Positions 13,641 through 27,986 of a stretch of 64,000 nucleotides of DNA are shown here, piece after piece. Below the pieces are notes generated by a model. The model did no database searches and was not told the origin of the DNA. It saw only the letters and a list, made by a program, of their open reading frames with translations. The position numbers and the translations under genes were made by a program. The DNA is taken from assembly GCF_900634625.1 (NCBI RefSeq), contig NC_041031.1, positions 12,978,904 through 13,042,903 on the forward strand, given 5' to 3'. Origin of the DNA: Parambassis ranga (Eukaryota; Chordata; Actinopteri; Ambassidae). Position 1 is the first letter of the stretch. Every line of letters starts with the position of its first letter.

Positions 13641-14375
13641 GATCTCATACTCATAAATTAGAAGTATTTCATTGTGCATACACTGTATTGCATGTGTGTG
13701 CATAGGGACTCTAAAGTACCGAGTTATGCCTCCTGCACTGTGTCGTATCCTAATCATTTATTAAAGGTGCGTGGGAATAGAAATGAGTGAAACAGTCCAT
13801 GACATGGATGAGATGAAAGTGCTGCTGCTCAGAGCAGCACATTGAACGAGTTTCTGTATAAAATTCTGACTCTGGCCATACATATGTGTTTAGACATTGG
13901 TCAATAGTTATTATGGTTAAGGTTTGAACCCATTATTTTTTAAATATCTATGAGCAGCTGCAAGAGTTATAAAGCTGTGTCCTAATACAATTACACCATT
14001 AAACTGTGATGCCACTTTGAATACAGAGGTAGAACCATCTGTCACTTCTGTTAACTCTTCTGTGATTTACATGACCTACAGGGGCTGTTTGTATGAACTA
14101 TGCACACTGTGGGTATATAAACAAATCAAACTCATACATAACGTTTTAAACTCCTTTACATTCATTCAGATGAGCAGTGTAAGATTTTCAAATTAACATA
14201 AATCAGCACTTGATTTCTGGATGATAATACTGTCTCAAACTGGAATTCAATCAAAAACTGACTATATTAAATGAGTCAATAGGCCATATTATCAGTTTCA
14301 TGATTTTATTCCTCATCAAAACAAAGTGAAAGGGCAGAGGCAATGGCAGAACCACAAACACAAATGAACCAGTCA

Positions 14376-14432
14376 ATCATCCATCCATCCATTTTCTTAA
14401 CCCACTGAGGCAGGGTACATCCTTGATAGCTT
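14376..14432 (-). repeat. truncated reverse copy of the same SINE tail
   Basis: Read on the minus strand, the sequence TGTACCCTGCCTCAGTGGG followed by an ATGGATGGATGG end matches the tail of the family at 17225-17552. Only the 3' end remains. Confidence 0.65.
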
Positions 14433-14770
14433 CACGCCGAAGCTGACCTTTGACCTTCTGGATATGTCAACATTTTGTCCTATAAGACATTTGTGTAGAA
14501 TCATGTTTTTGACATGTTGTGATACGACCGTAGTGACCTTTGACCTTTTCTAATTCTAATCACTTCATCCTTGAGTCAAAATGAACATTTGTGCCAAATT
14601 TGGAGAAAGTCCCTCAAGGCCTTCCTGAGGTATTGATTGTTTTCACAAGCATGGTCAGCAGTGACCTTTGACCTCTGGCCAACAAACTAATCACAAAGTC
14701 TGTTTATACTGAATCTGAAGAAACTCCATCACAGAATTCAAAAGGATGAACGGCCTGAACACATCATGCT
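14433..14770. repeat. degenerate dispersed repeat with GTGACCTTTGACC motifs
   Basis: The phrase GTGACCTTTGACC recurs (near 14538 and 14670), with the intervening sequence CATCCTTGAGTC...TTTGTGCCAAATTTGGAGAAA...CCCTCAAGGC. I recall this arrangement as a very common interspersed repeat of fish genomes. The copy is diverged and its borders are approximate. The family class is not certain. Confidence 0.5.
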
Positions 14771-16789
14771 TCTGCTTCACAGTGGGTGATTACCGCATCA
14801 TAGATTACACAGATGACAGAAAAAAAGATAATCCACAATTTAACCAGATGAGTGATGTAGTCCGCCTGTCAGCAGTGACAAAGTATACAGCATCTAATAG
14901 ACTGGAGGCATTTCATATGTTCTAAGCTGAATTTTGGTGAGAATATTTTGTCCGTCACTCACCACATTTTATTTAGAAAAAAACAGCATTCCTCTAAACA
15001 CAGGTGAGGAAGCAGGAGCACGGGATTCATGTCATTTGTCATGTCACTTTTTATCATCATATTACATCATCATATTAGACAATACATTATAAAAATGGAT
15101 CTTGGTGAAGCAATCCATTAGAACAGATGTGTGTACCCCGATCTCATCAACACCACCTGGTAAACACAGCAACCCCCCCTCGTGAGAAAGAACAGCTGAG
15201 CTGCTGCTAATCGTGAAAGACTCAGCCAGACCTACACAATCTAGAAGCTTCTGAGATGACAACATGTAAACAAGCGCCTGTCATTGTTGTTGTTTTTTAG
15301 TAGCATGTGTGGATGTGAATATGTTAAAGACACAGGACTTCTGGCCACAACTACGGGACTCACACATAAACCATGCTTGTGCACTATTAACTTATACACA
15401 TTCACACACACACTGTGCACTGCGGGGGCTTGAGTGAGGCCAGATTGCATGTTCACAGAGTGTCAGACTGCTGAGCTCAGCATGCAACTGATGTATACTT
15501 CATAGGGAATCAAAAAGTTATGAAGCAAAACATTTTCCTTTTTTTTCTGGGAGCACAGATTAAAATCTAAGCTGTGATGAGTTAATAATGCAACTACAGT
15601 AGCTGAAAAACTGTAGGTAAATTATTTTGACACCCAAACCATAAACAAGTTGAGGAAGGTGGAGGGGAAAAGTGAGGAAAAGTAATGAAATCCATAAAAA
15701 AGTTATAGGGATGAAGCTCAACCTTATTACCATCCAATATGGCCACGACCTCTGCCTGCCAACTTGCTGGCCCAGCATTATTATTTAAAAGAAAAATGAA
15801 GCTCTCGCTGTGTGTTTCTGTGTGTGGCAGCCGGGTTAGGATTGTGCGTGCTTACAGTTGTTGGGTAGGATTTGGCAGCCAAATGTTATTGCTTCCTCAA
15901 CACACATCAAGCTTCTAAGCAGTGATACTGGACATGACCAGAGGCCATTACCGCCTCTCTCTTGCTCTCTCCTCACGTTTCCTCATTCCAGCCCCAATCA
16001 ATCCACCACTCCCACAATCCCCCCTTGGGGGTGGAGGCAAGACACAACCCTGCTGGATACTGCTGCCACACCAGATGATTGTCTTTCCTTGCTCTGTGTG
16101 TTGCCAGGCCACCTGTCAGGGCCGGAAGTCCAAGTATTTTCAGTCCAGATGGAACATTGGTTGGATGAGTTAGCTCACTTCGGTTCACTTTTTGAATAAC
16201 TGGGATGGGACTAAAACACTAAAACATTAAAGGAAATCAATGACAATTTCTGCAAACATTTATGGATGAATTGCAATGTGACAGTTGTCCTCATCATCAC
16301 AGTTTTAGGTATGTGATGCACTTCAGTTAAACTACCGGTATCAATGGAAAATTCATGTGATGAAATATAAGAAAGCTGTCAAACAGATTGAAAAAATTAA
16401 CATCGCTTATAAACATTAAAAACATTACAATAATTTTGTGTACAGTCTCTTGTTCTCAGGAGAAATGGACATGAATTCAGAAATATTTACAAAGAAAGAG
16501 CCAAAAATATTTGGGAACCACAGGCTGTGGTTATTATTCTGCTCCAAGTTCTACCACAAGCTTGTGTTAGCTACATTAAAAGGGATAATTATCTCTGACA
16601 CTGAAACTCTGGAACATCGGGACCACATTTCATGCTATGGACACCCCAGATTTGAAAATGAAATTAAACTTAAGATAAACTTAGCATAATTCATTTCATT
16701 TGTGACATACCGTGTGTGTAATGCATCTCTGTACAAATGTGTGATATAGAGCTACAGCTGTAGGTCTGCTTTGATATGCTTAATATTTA

Positions 16790-17140
16790 TTTAACATATC
16801 CTTCCATCCATTGTTCTCTTCCTGATTCAGAGTCAGGCCACAGGGTCAGCAGCCTAAGGAAGAACAGGCCTCCCTCTCCCTGGTCACCTCCTCCAGCTCC
16901 TCTGGGGGGTGATACAGAGGTGTTTCCAGATCAGACAAACGTTAAAAACCCTCCAGTGTGTCCCGGGTCTGCCTCAAGGCCTCCTTCCTCGATAAAGATT
17001 AACTTTATTAATCCCATCAATTGGACATGCCTGGAAGACTTCACCAGGTGAGAAGCCCGTGTGGCATCCTAAACAGATGCCCGACCCACCCCAGCTGGCT
17101 CTCCTGGATGATTGAGCTCCTGTCACCATACTTGCTGCTT
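16790..17140. repeat. degenerate teleost retroelement-like repeat
   Basis: The order of phrases (GGGTCAGCAGCCTAAG, CCTCCCTCTCCCTGGTCACC, CTCCAGCTCCTCTGGGG, GTGTCCCGGGTCTGCC, GACATGCCTGGAAGACTTCA, AGATGCCCGACCCACC) matches, in degenerate form, a dispersed repeat I recall from many fish genomes and associate with LINE-derived sequence. The open frame 16776-17051 is a by-product of the repeat. Borders are approximate. Confidence 0.6.
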
Positions 17141-17224
17141 CTTGCTCGCTTTTAAAGGATGTGCCCCTGTCACCTGATACAGCCTCAGAGTGTTTGTTCT
17201 GTAGCCTGCTGTTTTAATGTTTCT

Positions 17225-17552
17225 GTGTCTGTTCTTGGGCATTGTCGTCTCACAGCAAGAGGGTTCCCGGTTCGATTCTGACTGGGGCCTTTCTGTGTGG
17301 AGTTTGCAAGGGTTTTTTCCGGGTACTCTGGCTTCTTCCCACATTCTAAAGACGTGCTAGGTTAATTGGTGACCCTAAATTGCCCGTTGATGTGAGTGTG
17401 AATGGTTGTCTGTATGTGTGTTGCCCTGCGATGGACTGGTGACCTGTCCAGGGTGTACCCTGCCTCTCACCCAAAGCTAGCTGGGATAGGCTCCAGCCCC
17501 CCGTGACCCTGCAGTGCAGGACAAAGTGGGTTAATAGAAGATGGAGGGATGG
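17225..17552 (+). mobile_element. tRNA-headed SINE-like element, nearly full length
   Basis: The head contains GGTTCGATTCT at 17269-17279, which fits a pol III B box. The body has ATTGGTGACCCTAAATTGCC, GATGGACTGGTGACCTGTCC and AGCTGGGATAGGCTCCAGCC, and the end is a GATGG-like tail. A 5'-truncated relative lies at 26725-26962 and small fragments at 13556-13640 and 14376-14432, so this is the most complete of four family members here. SINE status rests on the tRNA-like head and is an inference. Confidence 0.75.
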
Positions 17553-18599
17553 TGTCTGTTCTTGTGTCTCATATTTTATCCTTTTTTAAATGTATTTAAA
17601 TGTATCCCTGCACTGTTTTCTTTCTTTTTTTCTGTGACTTTGATGTGCTATTTGTTTACATTCATTAAGGCATAATTTAATTTATTCTGTCATGACACTT
17701 TCATTACTATAATAAGCTGTGATTCATTTTAGTGGGTGGAAAAAAAGGGACAGCCTGAATGCTAATGTGTTACGTTGCCAAATTGAGAGAGCAGGACTGG
17801 CATTGGCTGGGCAGGGATTCCTGTTATTCATCAGTCTCCTCTCACTTTCCTTTGGGTTTCCCTGACAGAGCAGAAGTCTGGAAAACACAGCGCTGTCTGC
17901 ACTTAAATACCAAAACATGAGGTTTATGGCAATTAAGCATTCATGTCACTCAAGTACAAATCAACACAGTGCTTGTAAATACAGAGTATGCCAAGTAAGG
18001 GTGTTGGCGAGTTGTAAGGACACACACAGAGAGGAAGCAGACCTCTGCAACAGTTTATTCAAAGTATTACAAACTAGATCCAACCGTAATCTGAAGTGAA
18101 AACAGACAGAAGACAAAGCAGACTGAAGCCTTTGATCTTTAAGCTGGGAAGGATGCCAAAACACATCACAGTGATTAAACAATCTTCCATCTAATATTGA
18201 AGCCATTAGTTCCAGTGTGCTTAGGAGCTCAGAGGACAGGCTGCAGGTCACACTTTTGATGGTTGCACTCCTCTAACTGACAAGTGAGCAAATAGAAAGC
18301 AAACATTCATGATGCTGCACAAATACCAACTAGAAAACAGGCAAGGTTACACCGACATGAACAGGAATCTGTCTTTTTCATCAGTAAACATGAGGTGATA
18401 ATCCGCAAGCACTAAGTAATCTGAGTGAATGTGCATTTGGATTATCAGTCTGGAACGATCTAATCTGAAACGGTTTGCTGTTTGACTGAGTGATCATGAA
18501 AGAGCTTCAGACATGAGCAGCTGCAATGTATCACAGTTCGCTAAAAACACCATTTCTGACCAGAAATTTTAACCATGCATATCGTACAGCCTTGCAATG

Positions 18600-19480
18600 T
18601 GATGGTTGATAATCACCAAAAAAATCACCAAAAAAAATCAAGAATCTTTATTGTCATTATGTAAGGCACAATGAATGTTTTGTTCAGCAGACACATGGAA
18701 TGAAAAGGGCACACTTAAAATACATCTGAGTAAATTGTACAAAATGCAGGGTATTAATGTCCTAACGTGAAGCGCAGTGGGAGTGTCTGTCAGCAGGGGT
18801 TTAGGGTTAGCAGGGGTGTGGGGTGTGTGAGGAGATGGGGTAATGGACTTCACAGCTCTGGGGAAGAAGCTGTGTCTGAGTCTGTTGGTGTGGGTTCTGA
18901 CGTTCCTGCACCTCTTTCCAGAGAGAAGAGGCACAAACAGTTTGTGCCCCTGGGTGGGTGGTGTCTGCAGTTATACGCTATAGAGTTCAAGTGTGGGAGA
19001 GGACTCCCTGCAATCCCCTGTACTGTTTTCACTACCCGGGTTAAAAGTCCTTCCTGTCCTGTGCAGTGCAGCTCCTGTACTGATGCTCTCTGTTGTGGCT
19101 CTGTAGATGTTTGTCAGAAGCTGAGGGGACAGTCCAGTCCTTTTGAGCTTCCTGAGGGAGAAGAGCTTTTGTTAAACCTTCTTCACCAGGTTGGACGTGT
19201 GCAGGGACCAAGACAGGTCAGATGTAATGTAGATGCCCAGGAACTTGATGCTCCACTTCCTCACCATGAATGAGGAGAGGGGTCCATCCTCCTGGATCTC
19301 CTGAAGTCCACAATGACCTCCCTGGTCATGCTGGTGTTCAGGACAAGGTTGTTGTCTGAACACCATCCTGGATCTCCTCTCTGTAGTGGGTCTCATCATT
19401 GTCCGATCTGAGACCCACTACGGTGGCATCATCTGCAAACTTCTCAATCATGTTTGTGGAGTGAGCAGCAGAACGGTCAT
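18600..19480 (-). mobile_element. 3' end of a non-LTR LINE (Rex1/L2-type), degenerate
   Basis: Reading the minus strand from about 19440 gives fragments typical of the C-terminal reverse transcriptase region of fish Rex1/L2-type LINEs: EVIVDFRR-like sequence, KFLGIYITSDLSWSLHTSN, then AQGIAGSPLPHLNSI, and a basic domain with SFFPRAV further down. The frames are interrupted, so the copy is dead. The minus-strand 3' end contains ATGACAATAAAGATTCTTGA and stops near 18600-18640. The family name is by recollection of the motifs, and the ends are approximate. Confidence 0.8.
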
Positions 19481-22400
19481 GTGTGAATCAATTGATTGAA
19501 TAGATCCCCAGTGTGCTTATGCTGAGCAGAAATGGAGAGCAAGCCGAGTCAAGAGACAGGTTGCTGACTGCACTTGATCACCACAGGTGTCACTTTTTAG
19601 GTCTTATAACCTCCACTCGTATTTTTTCACCTGTTCCTGTTCTCTGTTGGCTGCTATTTAGAGTTCCCTTTAAATGCTGCCATATTTTCATCCGTGAGTC
19701 AGTGACTTTTATCATTATGATGTATTCTGTGCAGCTGTGACAGGTCTACCAGCGTCTAGATGTGAAACCTGACTTTTCTGTGCCTAACTTTTTTTCAACT
19801 GCGACCTTGTCAATATTTAAATTGTCATCAGTCCTTGGTGGCACAGACCCAAGCCTGGTGTATATAGGCTTTTATTTGCCTGTACAGAATATTTATAATG
19901 TTTAAATACATCTTTGCCATGCCACATGTAGTTTCACCATAAGCTGGTGCACTATTTTTAAAGATGTGTGTTTTTGTTTGGTTTGGTTTTGTTTTGGTTT
20001 TAACTTGCCCTCTTTCTGTTTAGCAGCTGTGTAATGGGGATGCATGCGCCTGCAGGGATTAGACAAGTTGCTGTTACACGTGAAATTCCATTTAAAAAAA
20101 AAAAAGATTTTAAAAAATGACCCCAGCTGCAAAGCTCACAGAGCAGCTTCATTCGATGCGGATACACACACAGTGCATATGGAGACTTGCACACATACGT
20201 GCTCACACATATTCTTAATAGCAACTGACACATTCTTAACAAGCACGATAATAGTCCCGTCCTTCTGTCTTTCCATTTGCCAATGTCCCATATGTGCTTG
20301 CTTGCCCGCCTGCATTCTCTTCAATGAGTCACACAGTGTGAGTGCATTCTCTGTGTGGAAATAGAACATCCGAGTCAAAGGAAAAGCCCCCTCTGAAAAC
20401 ACTCAATCTGATATAATCCGTTTGTAAGAGTTACAGAATTTTCTGTTTTTTAGAATCAAGTCTAATGGATAAAATGAACCGTGAAATTAGTTGGAAGCAG
20501 TTGTGTCCTTTGTGCTGAGCCATAAAGCAAAGCTCTCCCTACCCTCACCTCTGACTCTTACCTGCGTAACGACTGAAATAATAACACATGAAGCAGCCAT
20601 GCTTATACTTTGATAGTGAGGGAGCCTCTCCTGAAATCCAAGAGAGACTCAAAGTAAACCTGTGGCATTTCCATCAAGGAGTGGCATCAGCTGAAGTAGT
20701 TGTGGTACCTGATGAAGTTGCCTCAGATCCCACAGCTAAGGATCCTCAACAAGCAGCTGGTATAAAAGATCAGGCCTGGTGACTTCTGCTGTTTGGAGAA
20801 TGAATGAATAAAGATTGTGCTAGCATATTGTTAGCTTTTTGCATTAAAAACACAACATCCACTGGTCAAATTATTGCTGGCTGTCACTGCAGGTGAAATT
20901 ATGACTGGGATTCTTCTCATCATCTCATCTGATTCCTCCTCTCCACATTCACAGCTTCAGCAGTCCTTGTCTTCTGCCCTTATGTCCTTAGATGTGACAC
21001 AGTTTCATACTAGTTTGGTGTTTAAGGCTTCAACCAAAGTGCATAGAACAAGAAAAAGAAGGAAGAACTGAACATACATTTGGGGCAAAAAAAACCTGTT
21101 AAAATATTTATCTCAACTAATTTGTCCTACTTTAGATTTTGAGCCTCCTTCTTCTCTTTCTCTGCTGTGAAAGTGTTGTCTGACTATATTTAAGTTTTTT
21201 TCCCCTAACTACCCTTCTTTTTCTCCTTAAATTTAAGTGTGTAGACTGCAATGGTGAAAGCTCTGGAGTTTGTGCTTAGAAAGATTAAATGTGCAAATTA
21301 AACCTCTACTCCATTTCTCTGCTCTCTGTTCTGAGTGTGTATCATCTCCATTCAGAGAATAAGGACAGTTACAGTTTGCAAGTGAATATAAAAATGTATT
21401 GATTTTTCCCTTGATGAAAAGACTGTAAGAATAGAAGTTAATGTCTCCAACTAAAAGTTTTTTTTATCTTCTTTATGTCATAAATCTCCAACACAAGGTT
21501 TCAGATGTGCATTTTATTCATCCCAATCTATTCAACATGAGCGATGCACAGCAGCTGCAGGGCCATAACTTAGTCTTGTCTGGAGCCTGTTGTCTCTTTT
21601 TAATATTGATAGGAGGCATGGGGGTCATGAGGGTTGCTGCTTAATGAGGACCTGTGATAGTACATGAGCAGTTTCACGGACATATGACCCTTTATTAAGG
21701 CAACAAGAACAGGACAGGCACAGGGAGAGCAGCGCCTATGACCTTCACTCACATCAATGGATTCTTTCACACAGTTTAACAAAGTGTCTCATGCTCCGTG
21801 AGAGGAACTGAATTCATCTGATGAGTCCCAGTACACGGCAGCAGGTACTTAATTTTAATGACTTTCAGACTCTGAATGACTTTCAGATTGTTATAATAAC
21901 AGGACCACATTTGTGATTCTCTACAGGGATACAGTATCAGCTAGTCGCTGCAGCTCTGTTAGGACGTCTCCTGAAAGTTCATGTGAGTTTACAGCGGTTT
22001 TAAGAAGCTGTTCATCAGTCACACAGGAACACCAAAGCAAATCTTCCGGTGATGCCTGGAGACATGTTTGACTTCAGATTCCAGTAAGAAAGTAAACGTG
22101 GAGAGGCAGTGGTGTATCACATTACTAGTACAACCAACTGTATAAAGTTAAAGCTTTAGAAATCATGACGTGTGACCCTAATTTTTCTCTGTGTGGTTAT
22201 GTTGCTCTCTTTTGTGTAGAACTTTACAGAGTTCATGATCACTGAAACCTGTTTTTGTTACACACTCATTGTTAGTTAGTCTGGTGGTCACACCCACTAC
22301 ATAAATAAGAAACTATAACCCCAATGCTTCTACAACTTTTAAGTTATTCTTTTTCAAACAGCCAATCACTGTCCGAATGACAGACACTGCAAGTTTTCAC

Positions 22401-23160
22401 TTTCCCTGTCCCAAAGACCAGATGGTTTCAAGTGTAATCTGTACATGATTGTGGTGCCATCTGGTGATTATACATGGTATTTCATTATGATGTAAATTCT
22501 ACAATTGATGGATGGATTTATTAAAAATATATTTTTACCAGTTTTATGTCAAGTGTTAAATATTACATGATGTGAATAATGTATGGCCACTTTCTAACTA
22601 GTAACTAAATGAAGTGAAATGCTTTCTTAGTTTAAGGTTCAATAGTTTTTGATGCAAGCTCTGTGTAAAAACTAATTCAACCTAACTGTACTGAGCAGAG
22701 TCAAAAGATCAACCTGGAGTTCAAAATATCAAGGTAAACAAACATAACAATGACTTTTAATCACAAATGATTTAAATTAAGCCACCAACAAATCTGACAT
22801 TCCCCCAATCATCACACATACACATGTGTAGGTACACATCTCACAAACCCAGATTGTCTCTTTTATGATTATTAAAAATCTAACAGTTCTTAAAGGATAG
22901 AGTTAGCGAAAAGGCTTGACTTAAAAGGCTGCAATGTAATCCTAATCCTGTTTATGAAAGCTTGTAATTTAGTGTAAATTCAAAAATTTTAGCTCAACAT
23001 ACTGAACTAACATTCAAAATAAAGTAACTTTAATCACAGATAACATCTAAATATTCACATGAAAAAGGGAGGCATTTTTTGCTGCAAGGTGAACATACAT
23101 GTCAGCATCAGATGTGACCTTTGACCCAAGACACAACTTCATTTTCACACAACTTCATTT
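19481..23160. other. spacer without a recognisable gene
   Basis: Short open frames on both strands lack known motifs or consistent splice sites. The interval contains homopolymer and CA/TG stretches. The part nearest 23160 should include the 3' untranslated region of the minus-strand AhpD-like gene, but its end cannot be placed. Confidence 0.5.
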
Positions 23161-24229
23161 TCACTTTCCATGTCCCGCCTTGTCCTTGCTCTTGTCCCGT
23201 GGCATACGCCCCATATTAAAAAATTCCAAGTTAGGCCTCATGTCAGTGAGGTGGGCGAGTCGATTGGACATGGCGAAGAAGGCAGCAATGGCAGCAATGT
23301 CCCAGGCATCCTCACGATCAAAGCCAACCTCCTCCAAAGCCTCGAAGTGCTGCTCTGTGATGGTGTCGCAGCGACACACTGCCATCGCAAAGTCCAGCAT
23401 GGCGTGCTCCCGAGGGGGCAGCTCTGCGTTTTTATAGTTAACAATTACCTGCATAGGCGGGCACAGGGTAAATATGTCAAGGAAACAAGTAAAGCAGAGC
23501 CAAGTAGTGAGCGTCTATTAAAAACTATACCTGATCAGAAAGAGTGGGTTTCTTTGAGTAGATGCGGTGCAGTGCACTGTGGGACACCACACAGTAAAGA
23601 CACTTGTTGTGGATACTGGTAGCGACTACAATCAGCTCACGATCTGCCTTGGTTAATTTGCCTGGAAGACAACAAGTAATAAATTCTACAAGACTCACAG
23701 AACATAACACAACAGAGAAATCCACTCACCTGTTTCTTTGTTCATGAGTTCATTGTAGTATGCAAAGAAGGCTCTGAACTCTGCTGGTCTATGAGACAGA
23801 ACTTTAAAGACATTTGGCAGAAAGCCTCCCTGTAAAGAAAATTTCAGATTATCATGACAACGTCACTGCACCGCAGGGCTGAATGGCCCAAAACACAATT
23901 CTTTTAACCTTTGACTCCACTTCCTCCATAAGCTCCACTATATCATATGGTAAGTCTTTCCTGTATGGAACTGGATAGCGGCTGATTTTCTCAGGAGGAG
24001 GGTCGCTGTCACTGGAGGAATGTCTGGCTCCTGCCATTACCGCCGCCGCCGCCGCCCTCCCCTGAAACAAGTAGCCTGACCGGGGACAGAGTGTCGTCTG
24101 CGCGGAGGACAGTAGACCATGAACCATCGGTAAACCTGACAAAAACCATACTGTAGAACGTTTTCGACAACTTACAAGCACTGTAAACGCTGGAGGACAA
24201 AGCAGCTTCGAGACGAGTTTACTCGCCAT
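23161..24229 (-). CDS. AhpD-like (carboxymuconolactone decarboxylase family) protein, probably mitochondrial
   Basis: Four coding exons on the minus strand, 23909-24229, 23730-23829, 23531-23661 and 23161-23448, splice in phase to 279 residues. Residues 149-168 show E149, C161-x-x-C164 and H168, the E-x11-CxxC-x3-H arrangement of AhpD alkylhydroperoxidase active sites. A redox or peroxide-reducing role is therefore likely, but the substrate is unknown. The first 75 or so residues are rich in K, R, S, L and A and poor in acidic residues, which fits a mitochondrial targeting peptide. A second Met at residue 65 (MAGARHSSS) could start a shorter form. A GCC repeat at 24040-24057 (plus-strand CCG) encodes an alanine tract just before it. 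The gene is divergent from polr2g, with ATGs about 675 bases apart. I know of no mammalian counterpart. Confidence 0.87.
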
Positions 24230-24904
24230 GTCAGTGGCTAAGAAGTAGGCTGGTTTGAGATTAATTTTAGCTTAACTCGGATAGTTTCCAATCTTCCCAG
24301 AATGCTTAAAGAATTCAGGTAAATCCTTGTTGTTACTAGTAACTATACTGTTACTAGTATCTCTCACACGTGGCGGGTTAATTTAAGCCCATATCGTTAA
24401 TATAGCATACTAATCGTGCTAATGTTTACAATATTTCCTTTCGTACTACCGTGTTTTGCTTCGTAAATGTCAGACGTGAACAGTTCTGTTAAACCATCCA
24501 ATCAAAGAGCAGCATTGACTGACGCCTTCAGCGACCACGCCCCCTAAGCGCTATTCCTCCTCACCGCCAGGGGTCAGGCTGTGCGCGGACACACAAGCGT
24601 TACTGTGGTATATAATACTGCAATTTAGCACAACAAATGTGTCATTTTAGTTTGAGATCACATAAACTACCAATAATCAATAGATGTACCGCTTACATAT
24701 CAGAATGATGCATGTATAAAAAAACAAGCAAAAACAAAACACAGCGCACCCAAAGTACTTATCGAACCTTGACCCGGAAGTGACTTTGTTTTGAGCGAAT
24801 GAGCTACGGGGTTTACGGTTTTCATTCAATGTGTGAGAGGCACATCCGATAATACATCAAAACAGGAATATTAACACAGAAGGCATCAAACAATACGTCA
24901 GAAA
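24230..24904. promoter_or_regulatory. divergent promoter region between the AhpD-like gene and polr2g
   Basis: Two head-to-head genes leave 675 bases between their start codons, so both promoters and 5' leaders must fit here. The sequence has a GC-box-like CCACGCCCCC near 24536-24545 and local CpG enrichment against an AT-rich background. No TATA box stands out. Shared control is an inference from the arrangement. Confidence 0.55.
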
Positions 24905-27485
<2,581 letters not shown>

Positions 27486-27879
27486 TTTGCCTCAGAGCAG
27501 CACATTCCACAGGGGACATTTTATGTCTTCTGGAGAAGTATATTTTTTTTCTACACTGATGTTTTGGTGACAGGTGGCCATACCTCCAAGCTGCAGTCAG
27601 TCAGGATATGACGATGCTTCCTAAAATTATGGAAAATAAAATTAGCCACATAAGTAATGTAGTTTCTGTAAGGTAGAATTAATAATTTCCACATATTGAT
27701 TTGTTTGTTTTTTTGTATGTGAACTGTAATAAAATATTTTATTGCTTCTTACATCTTTGCGTTCTTGTCTGAACAACGAGCATTGATCTACTGCATGTGA
27801 ATGACGTGTGTATTGCATCTGTATAAGTCGGATCAGATGTTTTTAAACGTGTAAGGACATCTTCAGATTGGGAAGGAGC

Positions 27880-27986
27880 CGTAAACCGGGATGTGAACGC
27901 GGAAGATTTCAAAGTGCGCGCACGTTTTGTGGCCGTAAATACGTCACAGCTACGCGCCGTCGTTCTTTCTTTCTCTCGTCCTGAAG
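27880..27986 (+). promoter_or_regulatory. eef1g promoter and 5' leader with CRE-like site and TOP-like tract
   Basis: This short CpG-rich block precedes the start codon. It contains TACGTCAC near 27949-27956, a CRE-like site, and a pyrimidine run, TTCTTTCTTTCTCTCGTCC, at about 27964-27982. A pyrimidine tract at the mRNA start is the hallmark of TOP mRNAs, and EEF1G is a known TOP gene in mammals. Growth-dependent translation is therefore likely, but the transcription start is not visible from sequence alone. Confidence 0.55.

Noticed and set aside
15858..16199. 113-codon plus-strand frame
   Set aside because: No recognisable domain, no splice or promoter context, and a region of repeats; not supported as a gene.
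17123..17344. Minus-strand frame near a SINE
   Set aside because: Fully explained by the SINE-like element and the repeat beside it.
18767..19273. 168-codon plus-strand frame
   Set aside because: It is the antisense of a degenerate LINE 3' end, whose reverse transcriptase motifs are on the minus strand.
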